Below are positions 27,246 through 39,600 of a DNA stretch of 64,000 nucleotides, one piece after another. Below the pieces are notes generated by a model. It was given only the letters and a program-made list of their open reading frames with translations. It was not told the origin of the DNA and ran no database searches. The stretch covers positions 13,089,833-13,153,832 of the forward strand of contig CM042901.1 in assembly GCA_023653625.1 (NCBI GenBank), given 5' to 3'. This DNA is from Triadica sebifera (lineage: Eukaryota; Streptophyta; Magnoliopsida; Malpighiales; Euphorbiaceae). The first letter of the stretch is position 1; the number at the start of each line of letters is the position of its first letter. The position numbers were made by a program, and so were the translations under genes.

Positions 27246-28719
27246 TAATTTGTCTGTAGTGATACTTTTAGTTTTCCAAATTTATTACACAAGAACTCTA
27301 ATTTTTTCAATAGGCTTCATTGGTTTAAGTGCATGCCATTGTGTAATCTCCATTAGTTTTACGTTATAGAAAAATTAAGAGAATATGCTAGTGAGTAAAA
27401 TCATAATGCAATAATATGAATATTTTTAAAACTTGCATTTATATTTTTCGAAATTTCTTTGTAACTAAAAGTAAATATGAAATAGATGTACATAAATTAA
27501 ATTTGAATAATTAAACTTGTTAGAAAATTATATAGGTTAAAATGGAAATTTTTTTTATGTTTACTACTTTTATTAATTATGTCTCTAAGATCCTCAAATT
27601 ATAAGAAATATTTCACTGGTCCAGAATAAAGTTGGCTTCCGGACCAGTATGACTTGTAAAAGCCATATCTTACTTTATACATAATACATTAAGGTGAAAT
27701 GTATACCAAAATTTAGCTAAAATATAAACCTATAACTGTTATGTTTTGATAAATTACATATTCTATCTATGAAGATCTCAAAATGGCTAAATAATTTGTT
27801 GTATCTACCTAGGACACTAAGTAGGCAGTTCAAACTATAGAATAGTTATGGTTTCATTCACCGTAACTCAACATACACAAGATATATGAACTTGAAATTT
27901 GGTGTAAATATATATAACACATGTTTCTATAACTTTTATGTTCTGATCTTCCTAAAATGCGGGCTCTATCATATTCAAAATCAAAAAACATAATAGCTAA
28001 CTCAGTTAGAGTTTACATCCGGACCATTTCCAATAAAATGCTAATATATTTTAATATACATCAAAGAATTAAAAAGTATTTATATATTCATAAACCTAAG
28101 ACATAAAGGAATAAATTTTATGTTTTACACTTATCCTGAATAAGTTTCTATATGTATCACAATCGAGGTGAAAAATACTGCTACAACTTAATCCTAACAG
28201 CTCAAACAACACTATAACAATGGAGAGAATATTACTTACTAAGAACAAACTTGAAAGGGATGAATTTGCTGAAAAAATTAAATGAAATAAGGAAGAAAAG
28301 AAGGTTGAAATGGTGGAAAAAACGAAATTGGAGCGAGAGAGGCAAAATGGTAAGGAGGAAGATAAGTTTCACCTCCCACCTCCTCACTTTTGTCATCTTC
28401 TCCCTTTTGTTTTTTTTCCTTTCTTTTCTTTTTCTTTCCCCTTTTTATTTTGTTTCGTTTAATTTTTCTTCATTAATTTGATCTAATAATTTTATTCACA
28501 TAAATTGCAATTTCATATATTCCTCATCTAAATTATAAAATGCACACGTGCAATTCAGCACAAGTACAAAATACTCAGACACATAGCTAGTGCATGTCAT
28601 AAACTTGTTCTTATAAAAATACATATGAAATGTATGTGTTCATGTGAAATATATGTAAATGCATATATCCAAATGAAATGAATGTAAAAATACATATGTG
28701 GGAAGTTGAGGATGTTACA
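27246..28719 (-). repeat. Probable minus-strand gypsy LTR or LTR fragment
   Basis: Read on the minus strand, it begins TGTAACATCCTCAACTTCCC at 28719, a typical start of a chromovirus LTR, followed by T-rich and ATGCATTT-type sequence. The other end is not defined. It sits where the gag and early pol of the Tekay-like element should be, so that part has been deleted or replaced. No matching duplication was found. Confidence 0.45.
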
Positions 28720-28734
28720 GCATGATGGTACCTA

Positions 28735-30190
28735 TAATTAACCTTAATAATGGCAAAGATGCAAGTACAATCCACCTTGATGCAGAGGATCAAAGATACT
28801 CAGAAGCAAGATGAAAATGTAGTAAAGATAGTGAAAAAATGAGAAAATCCTGAGTTTTCATTGGCAAAAGATAACATAATATACTTCAAGAATAGGATTT
28901 GTATGCCAAGTGTAGAAAAACTGAAGCTAGATATCTTGAAAGAAAGACATGAGATGATATATACTATGCATCCAAGAGGAAACAAGATGTATCAGTGCTT
29001 GAAGGCATAATACTGGTGGCCAAGGATGAAGAAGGATATCACAGAGTATGTTGCTAACTATTTGACATGTCAACAAGTGAAACTAAACACCAGTTACCCA
29101 TAGGATTGCTACAACCAGTACCAATGCAAGAATGGAAATGAGAGAGAGTCACAATGGATTTTATTTTAGGTTTGTCAATGACTCAGAGAAAACATGACAT
29201 AATGTAAGTGATAGTAGATCAATTGACAAAATCAACACACTTTCTACTAATCAGAAAGGACTATTTGTTGAACAAGCTATGCGAAATCTATATAAATGAG
29301 ATTGTGAGGTTACATAGAGTTCTAGTCTCTATTATATGAGACAAAGACCCTAGATTCACTTCCAAGTTTTGGAAGAGCTTACAGCAGGCTTTGGGAACCC
29401 GATTAAATTTTAGCACTGCTTTCCACCCGCAGATGAACGGATAATCAAAGAAGGTAATCCAATTGTTAGAAGATATGATGAGCGGCTATGTGCTTGAGTT
29501 TAAAGGAAGTTGGGGTCGATACTTGCCTCTTATAGAGTTTGCCTACAATAATAGTCATTAGACAAGTATTAGTATGATTCCTTATGAGACATTGTATGGA
29601 ATGAAGTGTAGGACACCAGTTTGTTGGACAAAGCTAAGTGAGAGAAAACTGATAGGTCCAAATCTAGTACAAAAAATAGAAGAGAAAGTTAGTGTTATCA
29701 AAGAAAGATTGAAGGCAACTCAAGATAAAAAAAAAATCATATGCTGACCTGAAAAGGTGAGACATAAAGTATGTCATAGGTGATAAAGTATTTGTAAAGG
29801 TTTCACCTTGGAAGAAAGTGTTGAGGTTTGGTAAGAAAGGGAAGTTAAGTCTGAGTTTTATTAGTCCCTATGAGATTTTGGAAAGAATTGGGTCTGTGGC
29901 ATATCAATTGGCCCTTCTACTAGAGTTGGATAGAATTCATAATGTGTTTCATATTTCTATGCTAAGGATATATATATATGGGACCCAACTCATATTATTC
30001 CAGCTAAAAGCATAGATTCATATGGATCCAACCTATAAAGAAGATATAGTGACTATTTCAGCACGTGAAGAGAAACTTTTACGAAACAAAAGAATTCCTT
30101 TAGTTAAAGAACTATGACGAAACCATTATGTTGAAAAAGCCACGTGGGAAAGCAAAGATGTTACTAAGAGGCAATATCCCCAGTTGTTCA
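28735..30190 (+). pseudogene. Tekay/Del-like Ty3-gypsy integrase and chromodomain region, degenerate
   Basis: In order: pre-integrase part (KSEFSLAKDNIIYFKNRICM), zinc region (RHEMIYTMHPRGNKMY... TCQQVK), integrase core, GKKGKLSLSFISPYEILE (GPF/Y-like), HNVFHISMLR, and a chromodomain-type end (EEKLLRNKRIPLVKEL... NHYVEKATWE). The first zinc Cys is Tyr (NYLTC) and the catalytic Glu is Lys (SKKVIQLLEDM). In-frame stops replace expected Trp, Arg and Gln codons, and a frameshift lies near 29,730. gag, protease, RT and RNase H are absent. The element is dead. Confidence 0.88.
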
Positions 30191-30229
30191 CTATGGAATA
30201 TTTAGGTAAAATTTCAAGAACGAAATTTA

Positions 30230-30246
30230 TTTTAAGGGGGAAAGGA
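30230..30246 (+). promoter_or_regulatory. Polypurine tract of the Tekay-like element
   Basis: TTTAAGGGGGAAAGGA directly before the LTR start TGTCATATTC, as expected for plus-strand priming. Confidence 0.7.
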
Positions 30247-31286
30247 TGTCATATTCATTTATTTAGACCCCAAGTCACATGTGATGTAAAATCAACACAT
30301 TGAATTGACTACAATGTAAATTCAGAATTTGACCGAAAAATAATTAAAATAATAATAAATAATTATGAAATAATTCCTAATAAGTGTTTCAAGTGCTTAA
30401 AGATGTTAGATTATAATAAGAGACTAAAATGCAAAATTTGAAAAGTTTTGAGATAAATTTATAATTTACTGAAAATTGGAGTATCAAATAAGATATTTGC
30501 CAATTAAATATATATTTGGACATAGTTATCATATGATGGCTTTCCATGAGATTTAAAATAAGAGGTAAAGATACTTAGGGTAATATTTAGTCAAAATATT
30601 AAGATTTTTATTAGGTATATGGGTCCCACCTTTGAAATTTTTATTTCTTTTTCATTTTTTCTTTTTTTTCTTCTTCTTTATTTCATTTTTTGCACTCAAA
30701 ATTATCACCCCATTTTCTCCATCTTCCACTATAACCACACCTTGAGTTAGAGAGAGAAAGAGAGAAAAAGAGAGAGAGAAAGACAAAAATAAGGCTATTT
30801 TGATGCATAGAAAAGTTTGAGAAAGCTTAGGGAAGCAAAAATGAATAGAAATAAGCAAGAAAAATAGGAAAGAGAAATCCCTAAAGTTTTAGAAATAGAA
30901 GAAAAAAGCTTGAGGCAAAGTATTCTTCACTTCTCTTTAGGTTTCTCTAAAAGAAAATAAGATTTTGAACTCTTTTGGAACATATTTTGGAGGATAAAGA
31001 GTTTAGGATTTTAAGAGAGAGAAAATAAGGTATAGAGATATGTGATGAATGGAAGATTTTTTATGATATTTTTATATATTTTAGGAGCTCAAGTGGATAA
31101 GGAACAAATTCAAAGGAGTAAAGGAAAAGAGAGAAAAAAATGAAGAGAAAGGAAGAAAGACAAAGAAGTAAGTGCATAACTTAAAATAATAACCTATATT
31201 TTACCATCAAGTTGCATGATTTGAGCATTTGACATATAAATGATTCTAAAGTAATAATATTTTGTGTTAAAATTTTGAGGATACAT
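30247..31286 (+). repeat. Tekay-like 3' LTR, first part
   Basis: Starts TGTCATATTCATTTATTTAG after the polypurine tract. It is homologous to 26256-26800 from about 30727 on. It is broken after TACAT at 31282-31286 by the solo LTR insertion and continues at 45034. Confidence 0.8.
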
Positions 31287-31969
31287 TGTAACACCTCCTC
31301 ACCCAAACAGCACGTGCCCGGATGAAAGAGCGCTACCACTGACTTTTTCAACTCACTATTTTAATAATTGCTAGAAAGCCATGCATAATTGTTTTTAAAC
31401 TCAAAGCTCATATATATACAAGAACTAATGTACATTTTATTTACATAAAATAGTAATTATAAATATCAAATTAATTATTAACAGACTGAAAATTAATTTA
31501 CAACTTAAAAGCATATAATATGAAAAGCAAAATACAGTAGTTCAAAAGATTGTGACCCACTATTTCAAAATCGGCTACTTTAATTGACTAAGATCATCGC
31601 TTGGATTATCTACACCTTCAGCTACCTATTTATATCTGTGCGAAAGGAAATTTTCACGCTAAGCTATAGGCTTAGTGGTGCATATAAATAAGGAGATATA
31701 CTATGTTATGCAACAAGTATTAACATATGTCATTTTATGCATTAATATCTTTCATACTATTCTTCTCCTCATGCCCCTATTATATATGATTTTGAGCATT
31801 ATGCATACATGTACAATATTATTTTCATTTATCTCTAATTATAAGTTACTTTTTTCATCTCTTTAATATTCTATATCAACATCATATCATTTTGCCTCAT
31901 CTTTCAACTTAACTTCATTAGTTCGCCCACATCACTCTAAATTGGACTAACTAGATACGAGTTATGGAT

Positions 31970-32215
31970 CAGAAGTGCTCCCAGAGCTATAGCCACCCTG
32001 TCCACTATCTGGCTCAACAGAGCTTCTCAAATCAATGGCGCTCCCAGAGCTAAAGCCACATTGATTGAGTAATATATCATCATAGATGAATTATCAAACC
32101 AAGGGAGCTCACAAAGCTAAAGCCACCTTATCCACAATTTATGTATGCTCAATAGAGCTTCTCAAATCAATGGTGCTTCCAGAGAGAAAGCCACATTGAC
32201 TGAGCAATATCTCAT
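31970..32215. repeat. 135-bp direct repeat inside the gypsy solo LTR
   Basis: AGAGCTTCTCAAATCAATGG occurs at about 32020 and 32154, each within a similar block containing AGCTAAAGCCAC. Two copies. Confidence 0.85.
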
Positions 32216-32499
32216 ATAGTAGGGTACCGATCGCCTTCATAATGACATGTCATTTATCCTGTTTCTAGTCCGGAGTTAGACTAATAGGCATATCCGTATT
32301 TCCACATTATTCATATATCTTTATTTAATTACTTTTACAAACATATCATCATTCTTATTTTTCAAACATATCAACATTCTTATTCTACAAACATATCAAT
32401 ATTCTTATTTTTACTGGATAAATAATAATAATATCTTTTCATTTACTTACCTAAATACTTCATTATTTAACAATATTCATAATTACTAAAAATAGAGCA

Positions 32500-32685
32500 T
32501 TCACGACCATGATTACTAACTCACGTCCGTGAATTAGTTCACATCCGTGATTCAAAGTCGTGAACACTTCTTAAATGAATCATGCCATTACCACACAGAA
32601 GTGACAACCGTGATACAATTCAATCACGCCCGTGAACTAGCAAGTTCACGCGCGTGATCTAAAAGTCACGCCCATGACTATCTGC
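32500..32685. repeat. TCACG-NN-CGTGA motif cluster inside the gypsy solo LTR
   Basis: About seven sites in 180 bp, for example TCACGTCCGTGA, TCACATCCGTGA, TCACGCCCGTGA, TCACGCGCGTGA and TCACGCCCATGA. The same motif fills the Copia LTRs, which belong to a different superfamily. Confidence 0.85.
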
Positions 32686-33045
32686 AGGAAACCTGCATAT
32701 TCTCTTTCCTTATTCACTTTTAGTTGCACCAAGTCATGCCAAAATACAAACTCATGCATTTCTGAGATCCTTTACTCAACATATCATGTTCTAAAACATA
32801 TAAATGCCTTAATCATAACTCAATTCACTAATATACATACTTAACTCAACATATCATTAAATCTCATTCTTTATATCTAAACCTATGGTTTTATGCCATA
32901 ATTATCATTAATGCAATTCAATCATTGATTATTATGCTAAACATGCATTATTTCAAACAAAGATAGACTATTACCTTAAATTATGCACAAACCTCTATTT
33001 TTCTCCCTCACTCTTCTAGGTAGCTTTCTCTTATCCTTTACTCCC

Positions 33046-33050
33046 ATGAG
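33046..33050. repeat. Left target-site duplication of Copia-2 (ATGAG)
   Basis: ATGAG precedes TGTTGCCCAG at 33051. The identical ATGAG follows the right LTR at 42973-42977. Confidence 0.93.
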
Positions 33051-34236
33051 TGTTGCCCAGAAATTGAACCAAGAAGAGGGGTTGAATTGGTTATTAAAAA
33101 TTCTTAACTTTTAAGTGCGAAAGAAAAGTTAAGTAGAGTAGGGATAGGAAGATATCACACATAAATTTTAATAGAGGTTCGGGTGTTAACAAACCGTACT
33201 CCTCTCCCCAATCTCAATTGGGAGTTTCACTAACACACTAAGTGTTACAATAGAATTTTATAAGCTCACTCCCAACTATAGTGTTTCTATCAATGGATCA
33301 CACCTAACCCAGAAATCCCTTGTATTTTAATGGCTCACACAATAAACCAATTCCTTATGTTTTAATGGCTCACACAAATAACCCTTACAAGTGTTCTACT
33401 CTTAACCCAATATATCCAAACTCACTTAAGTAGTAGATTACAAAGAGAAACACTCACAAATCTATAATGCTCAGAAAATAATGAGCAAAAAGATTTTTTA
33501 CAGAGAATTAATGTTTGTTTGAAAGTAGTAAATGCACAAAATGGCTACAACAAGATTTTGATTCGAAGTATTTGGTATTCTCTTGTTTTGGATTCATAAA
33601 TGACTTGCATTTATACTTCTATGGAGAATTATAGTCATTTAGTTGCATTTAATGTGAAAATAGTTGTTGCACCAACTTTTAATTTCATGCTTGACATGTT
33701 TCTCGTTCCTCTTTCACGGTTTTGAATATGTGTGTCATGGTCGTGAATGTTTTTCCAACTCATGACTTGAGTGGTGACTCTGGCCGTGAAGCATTCTATA
33801 AGGATTTGAAGTGTTTGATCATGGGTGTGACATTATTCTTTCACGAGCGTGAACATCCTTCCAAGCCGTGGTCCAAGTGGTGACTCTGACTGTGAAACTC
33901 TCTAGAGGAATTTGACATGTTTTATCACAGGCGTGACTTTCTTTCACAGGCTTGATTGATATGATCATTCACAGTTGATATAATCTTTTATGGCCGTGAA
34001 CTTTAAATATTGAATAGTTGACGCTAAGCTTTATCATAGGCGTGACATAAAAGGTCATGGGCGTGAACATGCTATTTCTTCAATTTTTGTCCTTTTAAGG
34101 TTAGTCTTCCATTCTCCATTCTTGCATCATGTTCCATACCATGTTCAATAAACTTAGAAAATAAGTATGTTTATTACATTATTGCTATTTTATTTGTTAG
34201 CATCAAAATGATGAAAATACCCCTCAAGGTTCAACA
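33051..34236 (-). repeat. Copia-2 3' LTR (1186 bp)
   Basis: TGTTGCCCAGAAATTGAACC to AAGGTTCAACA. Aligned by eye to the other LTR (1189 bp) over the whole length, with scattered substitutions and small indels. It contains the CGTGA motif cluster at 33,715-34,060. Confidence 0.93.
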
Positions 34237-34680
34237 ATCTCCCCCTTTTTGATGGTGACATATAATCTAATAATATGTGCTTTTGAGAAGTCTACCCCTC
34301 AAAAGATGCTTAAGATAAAAAAATTACTGAAGTGCAAAAATTGTTAAGAATGATGAAGTATAGCATGGATGTTTTCTTCCTAGTTTAGGTATATGCAAGG
34401 TATATGCAAAGTATACCAAATTATTGCTTATAACTCATTAAGTAAAGCAGTCTATTGATGGTATATTCAAAGTATAACTTGCATATTCATTTAATTCAAT
34501 TATATTGCTAGGTTCTCCTCCTTTTGTCATCAACAAAAAGAACATAAGAGATAAATCATAAGGGAATACTAATGCAATTATATTGAGATCAAATAAAAAA
34601 GTACAAAGTTTTTGAAAAGTAACTCAAAATCCTACATTAGAAAGACTAGAAATTAACATAGCGAGAAAAAATAAAATAGT

Positions 34681-35856
34681 CTAGCTAGATTTGGAGCCGG
34701 ACATCCCATCTCTAAGGTGAGCTACTTTCGCCTCGAGGCTTTCCATGTGAGACTCCATGAAATCCTTGAAGTTCTCTAACCTCTCATCAATCGAAGCTTG
34801 CAATTGGTCAAAACGTGATGCCAATAGGTCAACCACTTGCTGAGCCAAGTTCGGTGTGGAGGCCAAGAATTGTCCAATTTCCTGCTCAACTTCTGGGGTC
34901 GCTGTCTCAACTCAAACTCTCTTCCTCTGCTGGATTCCTTGGAGGCCAGCTTTGAAGTCGTCTGAATCGTTGTCCTCCCAAATAATCTCACCAGTTGTGT
35001 TGGTGAAGTGGTAGTAGATGTTATTCTCATGAACTATGTGAACCGCAAATCCCATTTTGATAAACGACTCAATGTCTAGTTGGTCTCGAGGATGTGATGG
35101 TATAAGGTTGAAGTGGTGCTCCTCTAGCTTCAAATACCCAAGCTTTATAGCAAGGTGAGTCATGTACCCACCAATCAAAAAGTCTCTGGAGGGCTTCGTG
35201 GCAATAGACAGTAGATGGTTTTCAAACCATCGAGATAAAGCCACTATTAGGCCTCTTCGGGCCATCTCTAGGAGAAAGAGCTCGGATTTCTGAATCGATC
35301 TGTTGTTGTCTCCTCTAGCAAAAATGCTATAGGTTAGAAACCTATATAAGTACTTATGCACTGGTGATCGAAGGTGGGTGTTTTTCATTTTTTTGACGTC
35401 CCAGCTGCAGTCGAGCCAGAAATGAGTCCATGCTTGAGTGGCATAGAACTCCACCTCACTCTCATTGAGGATACCGTCAAAGGGAAGGTTGAACATGTCA
35501 CCAAACTCCATTGCAGTGAGGGTGTTTGGATGCTTGCAGAGTTGAAATTTTACCGTGCCGGTGGGAGAGACTTGCAGGATGCTAAGAAATTTGAGAGTTG
35601 GTTCCCTTAGCGTCAGTTGATGGATATCAATAAAATCTTTTAGATGATAAGCCTGGAGTTGTTCCGTCATACTTGTCTCGAGAGCAAGGGTCCTGACAGT
35701 GTGCCACTCAAATGATCGAGAGGAAATGAGTGGTTTTTGCTTGAGAACAGAGTATCTCGGATGACAGTGCTTTAGAATAATGTTTAGAAGGTAGTCCGCG
35801 TACCTTCTTGGAGCATGAGACTTCTTTCTGGTGCCTTTAGAGGAGTCGGGTTCCAT
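34681..35856 (-). pseudogene. Copia-2 3' extra ORF, ~390 codons, one internal stop
   Basis: The ATG at 35856 (MEPDSSKGTRKKSHAPRRYA) opens 314 codons to a TGA at 34912. The same frame then continues 76 codons to the stop at 34681, so the only break is that TGA. Copia-1 has an Arg-like codon there, so CGA-to-TGA decay is likely. Residues about 85-270 form a globular-looking region (NTLTAMEFGDMFNLPF, HLRSPVHKYLYRFLTYSIFA, EMARRGLIVALSRWFENHLL, GGYMTHLAIKLGYLKLEEH). The last ~60 residues are a predicted coiled coil (SRFDQLQASIDERLENFKDF). The layout recalls the 'putative plant transposon protein' type. No transmembrane segment is obvious, so it does not look like a classic envelope. Position matches the env-like ORF of Sireviruses. 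Confidence 0.75.
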
Positions 35857-35958
35857 TAATAATTGAGAAATAGATTCTTGAAGAGAGAAAATCTGATGGG
35901 ATGTTTGAATAAAACTTAGTGAGTTTTGATTTCTGATGATGGAAATAGTTTTTGAAGG

Positions 35959-35967
35959 TATTTATAG
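35959..35967 (-). promoter_or_regulatory. Predicted core promoter (TATA box) of the Copia-2 3' ORF
   Basis: Minus strand TCTATAAATACCTTC, 111 bp upstream of the ATG at 35856, with an A/C-rich leader as in plant 5' UTRs. A TATA box with the same downstream ACCTTC stands 113 bp before the ATG in Copia-1. The start site would be near 35,935. Confidence 0.6.
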
Positions 35968-36059
35968 ATGGAGAGAGTTGTCGGGGGGCTGGAATCTATG
36001 AAATGGTATTGAATGGTGATAAATGAGAGAAGTTGGAGAGTTGGAAATGAGAGAAATAA

Positions 36060-36510
36060 CGACAGAAAATGTTTTATATCTGACATATTCACAGGCGTGA
36101 AAGCTAAGTCACGAGCGTGATATGTCATATTCACGGTTTGCTGAAAAGGCGCTCTACCCTTAATGAGGAATGTGAAACGATTCACCATCGTGACATTTAA
36201 TGGTCATAGGCATGAATGATGAAATTTCACAGTAGTGACAAATGAGTCACGTTCGTGAAGTACAATCTTCACTACTTGTGACTGTGAGACAGAGCATGAC
36301 ACAAAACGTGAATGCTTCTGTAAGTTTTTGGTGGAAATGTTCACGGTCGTGAACAAAAAGGTTTCATGGTGGTGGCAGAAAAAGGTTATGGGCGTAGTCT
36401 TCACTACTTTCAACTGTGAAGCATGTCGTGAAGCAAGGCGTGAAAGCTACTGGAGCTTTTGGCGATTATGATCACGACCGTGAATATATGTCACGGGTGT
36501 GAACTGCCTA
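36060..36510. repeat. Palindromic TCACG-NN-CGTGA cluster between pol and the 3' ORF of Copia-2
   Basis: At least ten imperfect copies, e.g. TCACAGGCGTGAA, TCACGAGCGTGA, TCACGTTCGTGAA, TCACGGTCGTGAA and TCACGACCGTGAA. Sireviruses are known to carry palindromic repeats in the region upstream of the 3' LTR. Here they lie just upstream of the predicted promoter. Confidence 0.85.
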
Positions 36511-36692
36511 AAATCCTTATTTAAATAAAACTAAGTTTAAAACAAGACCAATGGATTTCTAAGATGCTTCTATCTCCTATAACATATATTTCTATCAAGT
36601 TAGTCACTTCATACCTTAAAAAAATGAGACAATAACACAGGATTAACAATCAAGGTTTGACAAATTTGGCAATCATAAAGTTAATCCATCAA

Positions 36693-39600
36693 TCATACTA
36701 AGCTCTCTCTTATGAAGTTAAATCTTTCTTCATTTAGGGACTTAGTGAAGATATCTGCCAATTGATTGTCTGTGTCTATAAATTCCAATACAACATCTCC
36801 ATTTTGAACATGATCTCTAATAAAATGATGTCTTATGTCAATATGCTTACTTCTAGAGTATTGAATGGGATTCTTAGATAGATTTATAACACTTGTATTG
36901 TCACATTTAATAGGTATATGGTCCATACTATGATCATAATCATTAATTTATTGTTTCATTCAAAGGATTTGTGTACAACAACATCCTACAGCCACATACT
37001 CCGCTTCAGTGGTGGAAAGAGCAATTAAAACTTGTTTCTTACTAAACCAAGAAACTAAGCATTCAACAATAAAGTGACAAGTACCTGAAGTACTATTTCT
37101 ATCCAAGAGACTTCCAGCATAATCAGCATCTGAATATCCTATAATGTGAAAGGATGAATTTATAGGATACCATAAATCTAGATGCAATGAGCCATGTAAA
37201 TATTTTAAAATTCTTTTTACAGCATTTAAATATGACTTTTTAGGACATGATTGAAAGTGAGCACATAAGCATACACTATACATTATATTGGGTCTAGAGG
37301 CAGTAAAATATAAGAGTGATCCAATCATACCTCTATAGAGCTTTTCATTAATGCTCTTACCCTTTTCATCATTGTCCAATTTTGTTAATGTGCTCATTGG
37401 AGTCTTGGCATTTTTGCATCATTCCATTCAAAATTTCTTAATTAAGTCTTTGACATATTTGGATTGGTTGATGAATATGTCCTCATTGCCTTGTTTTATT
37501 TGTAGACCGAGGTAGAACTTGAGCTCACCCATCATACTCATTTTGAATTCCCTAGTCATACACTTAGCAAATTCTTGGCAAAGTAATTCATTAGTGGACC
37601 CAACATCAACATAAATTTGAACAATTAGAATATCATGCTTATGTTTTTTAATAAATAAAGTAGTGTCAACATTCCCCTTTGTAAAATTATTTTCTAAAAG
37701 AAAAGAACTTAGTCTTTCATACCAAGCTCTTGGGGCTTGTTTCAAACCATATAAAGCTTTTGAAAGTTTAAATACATGGTTGAGAAGATTATAGCTTTCA
37801 AAACCCGGTGGTTGTTCTACATAAACTTCTTCTTCTATAAAACCATTTAAAAAAGCACTTTTGACATCCATTTGAAAAAGTTTAAGATTCATATGGCATG
37901 CATATGCTAAAAGTATTCTTATGGATTCTAATCTGGCTACAGGAGCATAGGTCTCATCATAATCTATTCCTTCTTCCTGATTATATCCTTTTGCAACTAA
38001 CCTAGCCTTATTCCTAATTATTGAACCTTGTTCATCTAGTTTATTTCTAAATACCCATTTGCTTCCAATGATTTGATGCTCATTGGGTCTAGAAACTAAG
38101 GTTCATACCTTACTTCTCTCAAATCGGTTGAGTTCCTCTTTCATAGCAATCACCCAACTTTTATCATTAAGAGCCTCATCAATATTTTTTGGCTCAATTT
38201 GAGAGACAAAGGCAAGATTAGAATCTAAAGGTTTGAGATGAGATCTAGTACTTACTCCCTTTATAGGATCACCAATGATTTGCTCTTTAGGGTGATCTTT
38301 TGTCAATCTCCATTCCTTTGGGAGCTCTTACTTGTTTTTCTCTTGAGCTGGAGGTAGAGAGTCATCTTGATGTGAATTTTCTTTATCATTTTCTTCTCTT
38401 TCATTTTCAAGATCAAGTCTTTCCATTGTACCTACAACATCATCAAGAACACTACCTTTCACAAGATCAAGCTTACTAGATTCATCAAAAACAACATGCA
38501 TAGATTCTTTAACAGCTAATGACTTTTTATTAAGGACTCTATAAGCTTTACTTGTGGTGGAGTATCCTAAAAATATACCCTCATCAGATTTGGAGACAAA
38601 TTTTCCAAGGTTGTCCTTGGTATTCAATATGAAACACTTGCATCCAAATACTATAAAGTATGATATCATTGGCTTTCTTCCTTTCCATAGCCCAAAGGAG
38701 GTTTTGTTTAAGAGATGTCTTTTGAAAACTCAATTTGAAATGTAACATGCAGTATTCGTGGCTTCGGCCCAAAAGTAAGTTGGTAAACCATACTCATTGA
38801 GCATTGTTCGAGCCATTTCAATTAAAGTTCGATTTTTCCTTTCGACCACCCCATTTTGTTGAGGTGTCCTTGGAGAGGAAATTTTTTTTGAAATGCCATG
38901 TTCTAGACAAAAATTTTTAAAGTTTTCATTTTTAAATTCTTTGCCATAATCACTTCTTATCTTTGAAATACAATATCCTTTTTCATTTTGAACTCTTTTA
39001 GCAAAGTTTCTGAAAGTTTCAAAGACATCACTTTTTTGAGCTAAGAAAATTACCCAAGTGAATCTAGAGTAGTCATCGACGATGACAAAAACATAGTGTG
39101 TACCTCTTAAACTTGCAATTCTAGTTAGTCCAAAAAGATCTAGATGCAGGAGTTGTAGAGGTTTTGAGGTACTTACTATGTTTTTGGATTTGAAGGATGA
39201 CTTGTGTTGTTTTCCTCTTTGGCAAGGTTCACATGTCTTGTCCTTTTCAAATTTGACTTTTGGTAGCCCATTTACCAGCTTTCCTTTATTGAGGCTTTAA
39301 ATTAGATCCATACTTGTATCACCAAGCCTTCTATGCCATAGCCAAGATTCATCACTAGTAGTCACAAGACACTTAGAGGAAATGTTAGATATTTTGTGTA
39401 AGTCTATTATGTAGGTATTGACATCTCTACTTCCTTTAAATATCTTTTGGCCATTAGTAGAGGTTACAAGACATTCGTTGGAAGTAAAGATTACTTTATT
39501 TCCCTTATCACATAATTGACTTACACTTAACAAGTTATGTTTCAAACCATCAATAAGTAAGACATCTTTAATGAAAGAAGTACCATTAATACCAATAAAG

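Noticed and set aside
28251..28481. 76-codon Lys/Phe-rich frame
   Set aside because: Low-complexity LTR sequence, no homology recognised.
30652..30858. 68-codon frame in the Tekay LTR
   Set aside because: Low-complexity purine/pyrimidine tract of the LTR leader.
35916..36188. 90-codon frame upstream of the Copia-2 3' ORF
   Set aside because: It spans the TATA box and leader, starts at the palindrome cluster and shows no domain.
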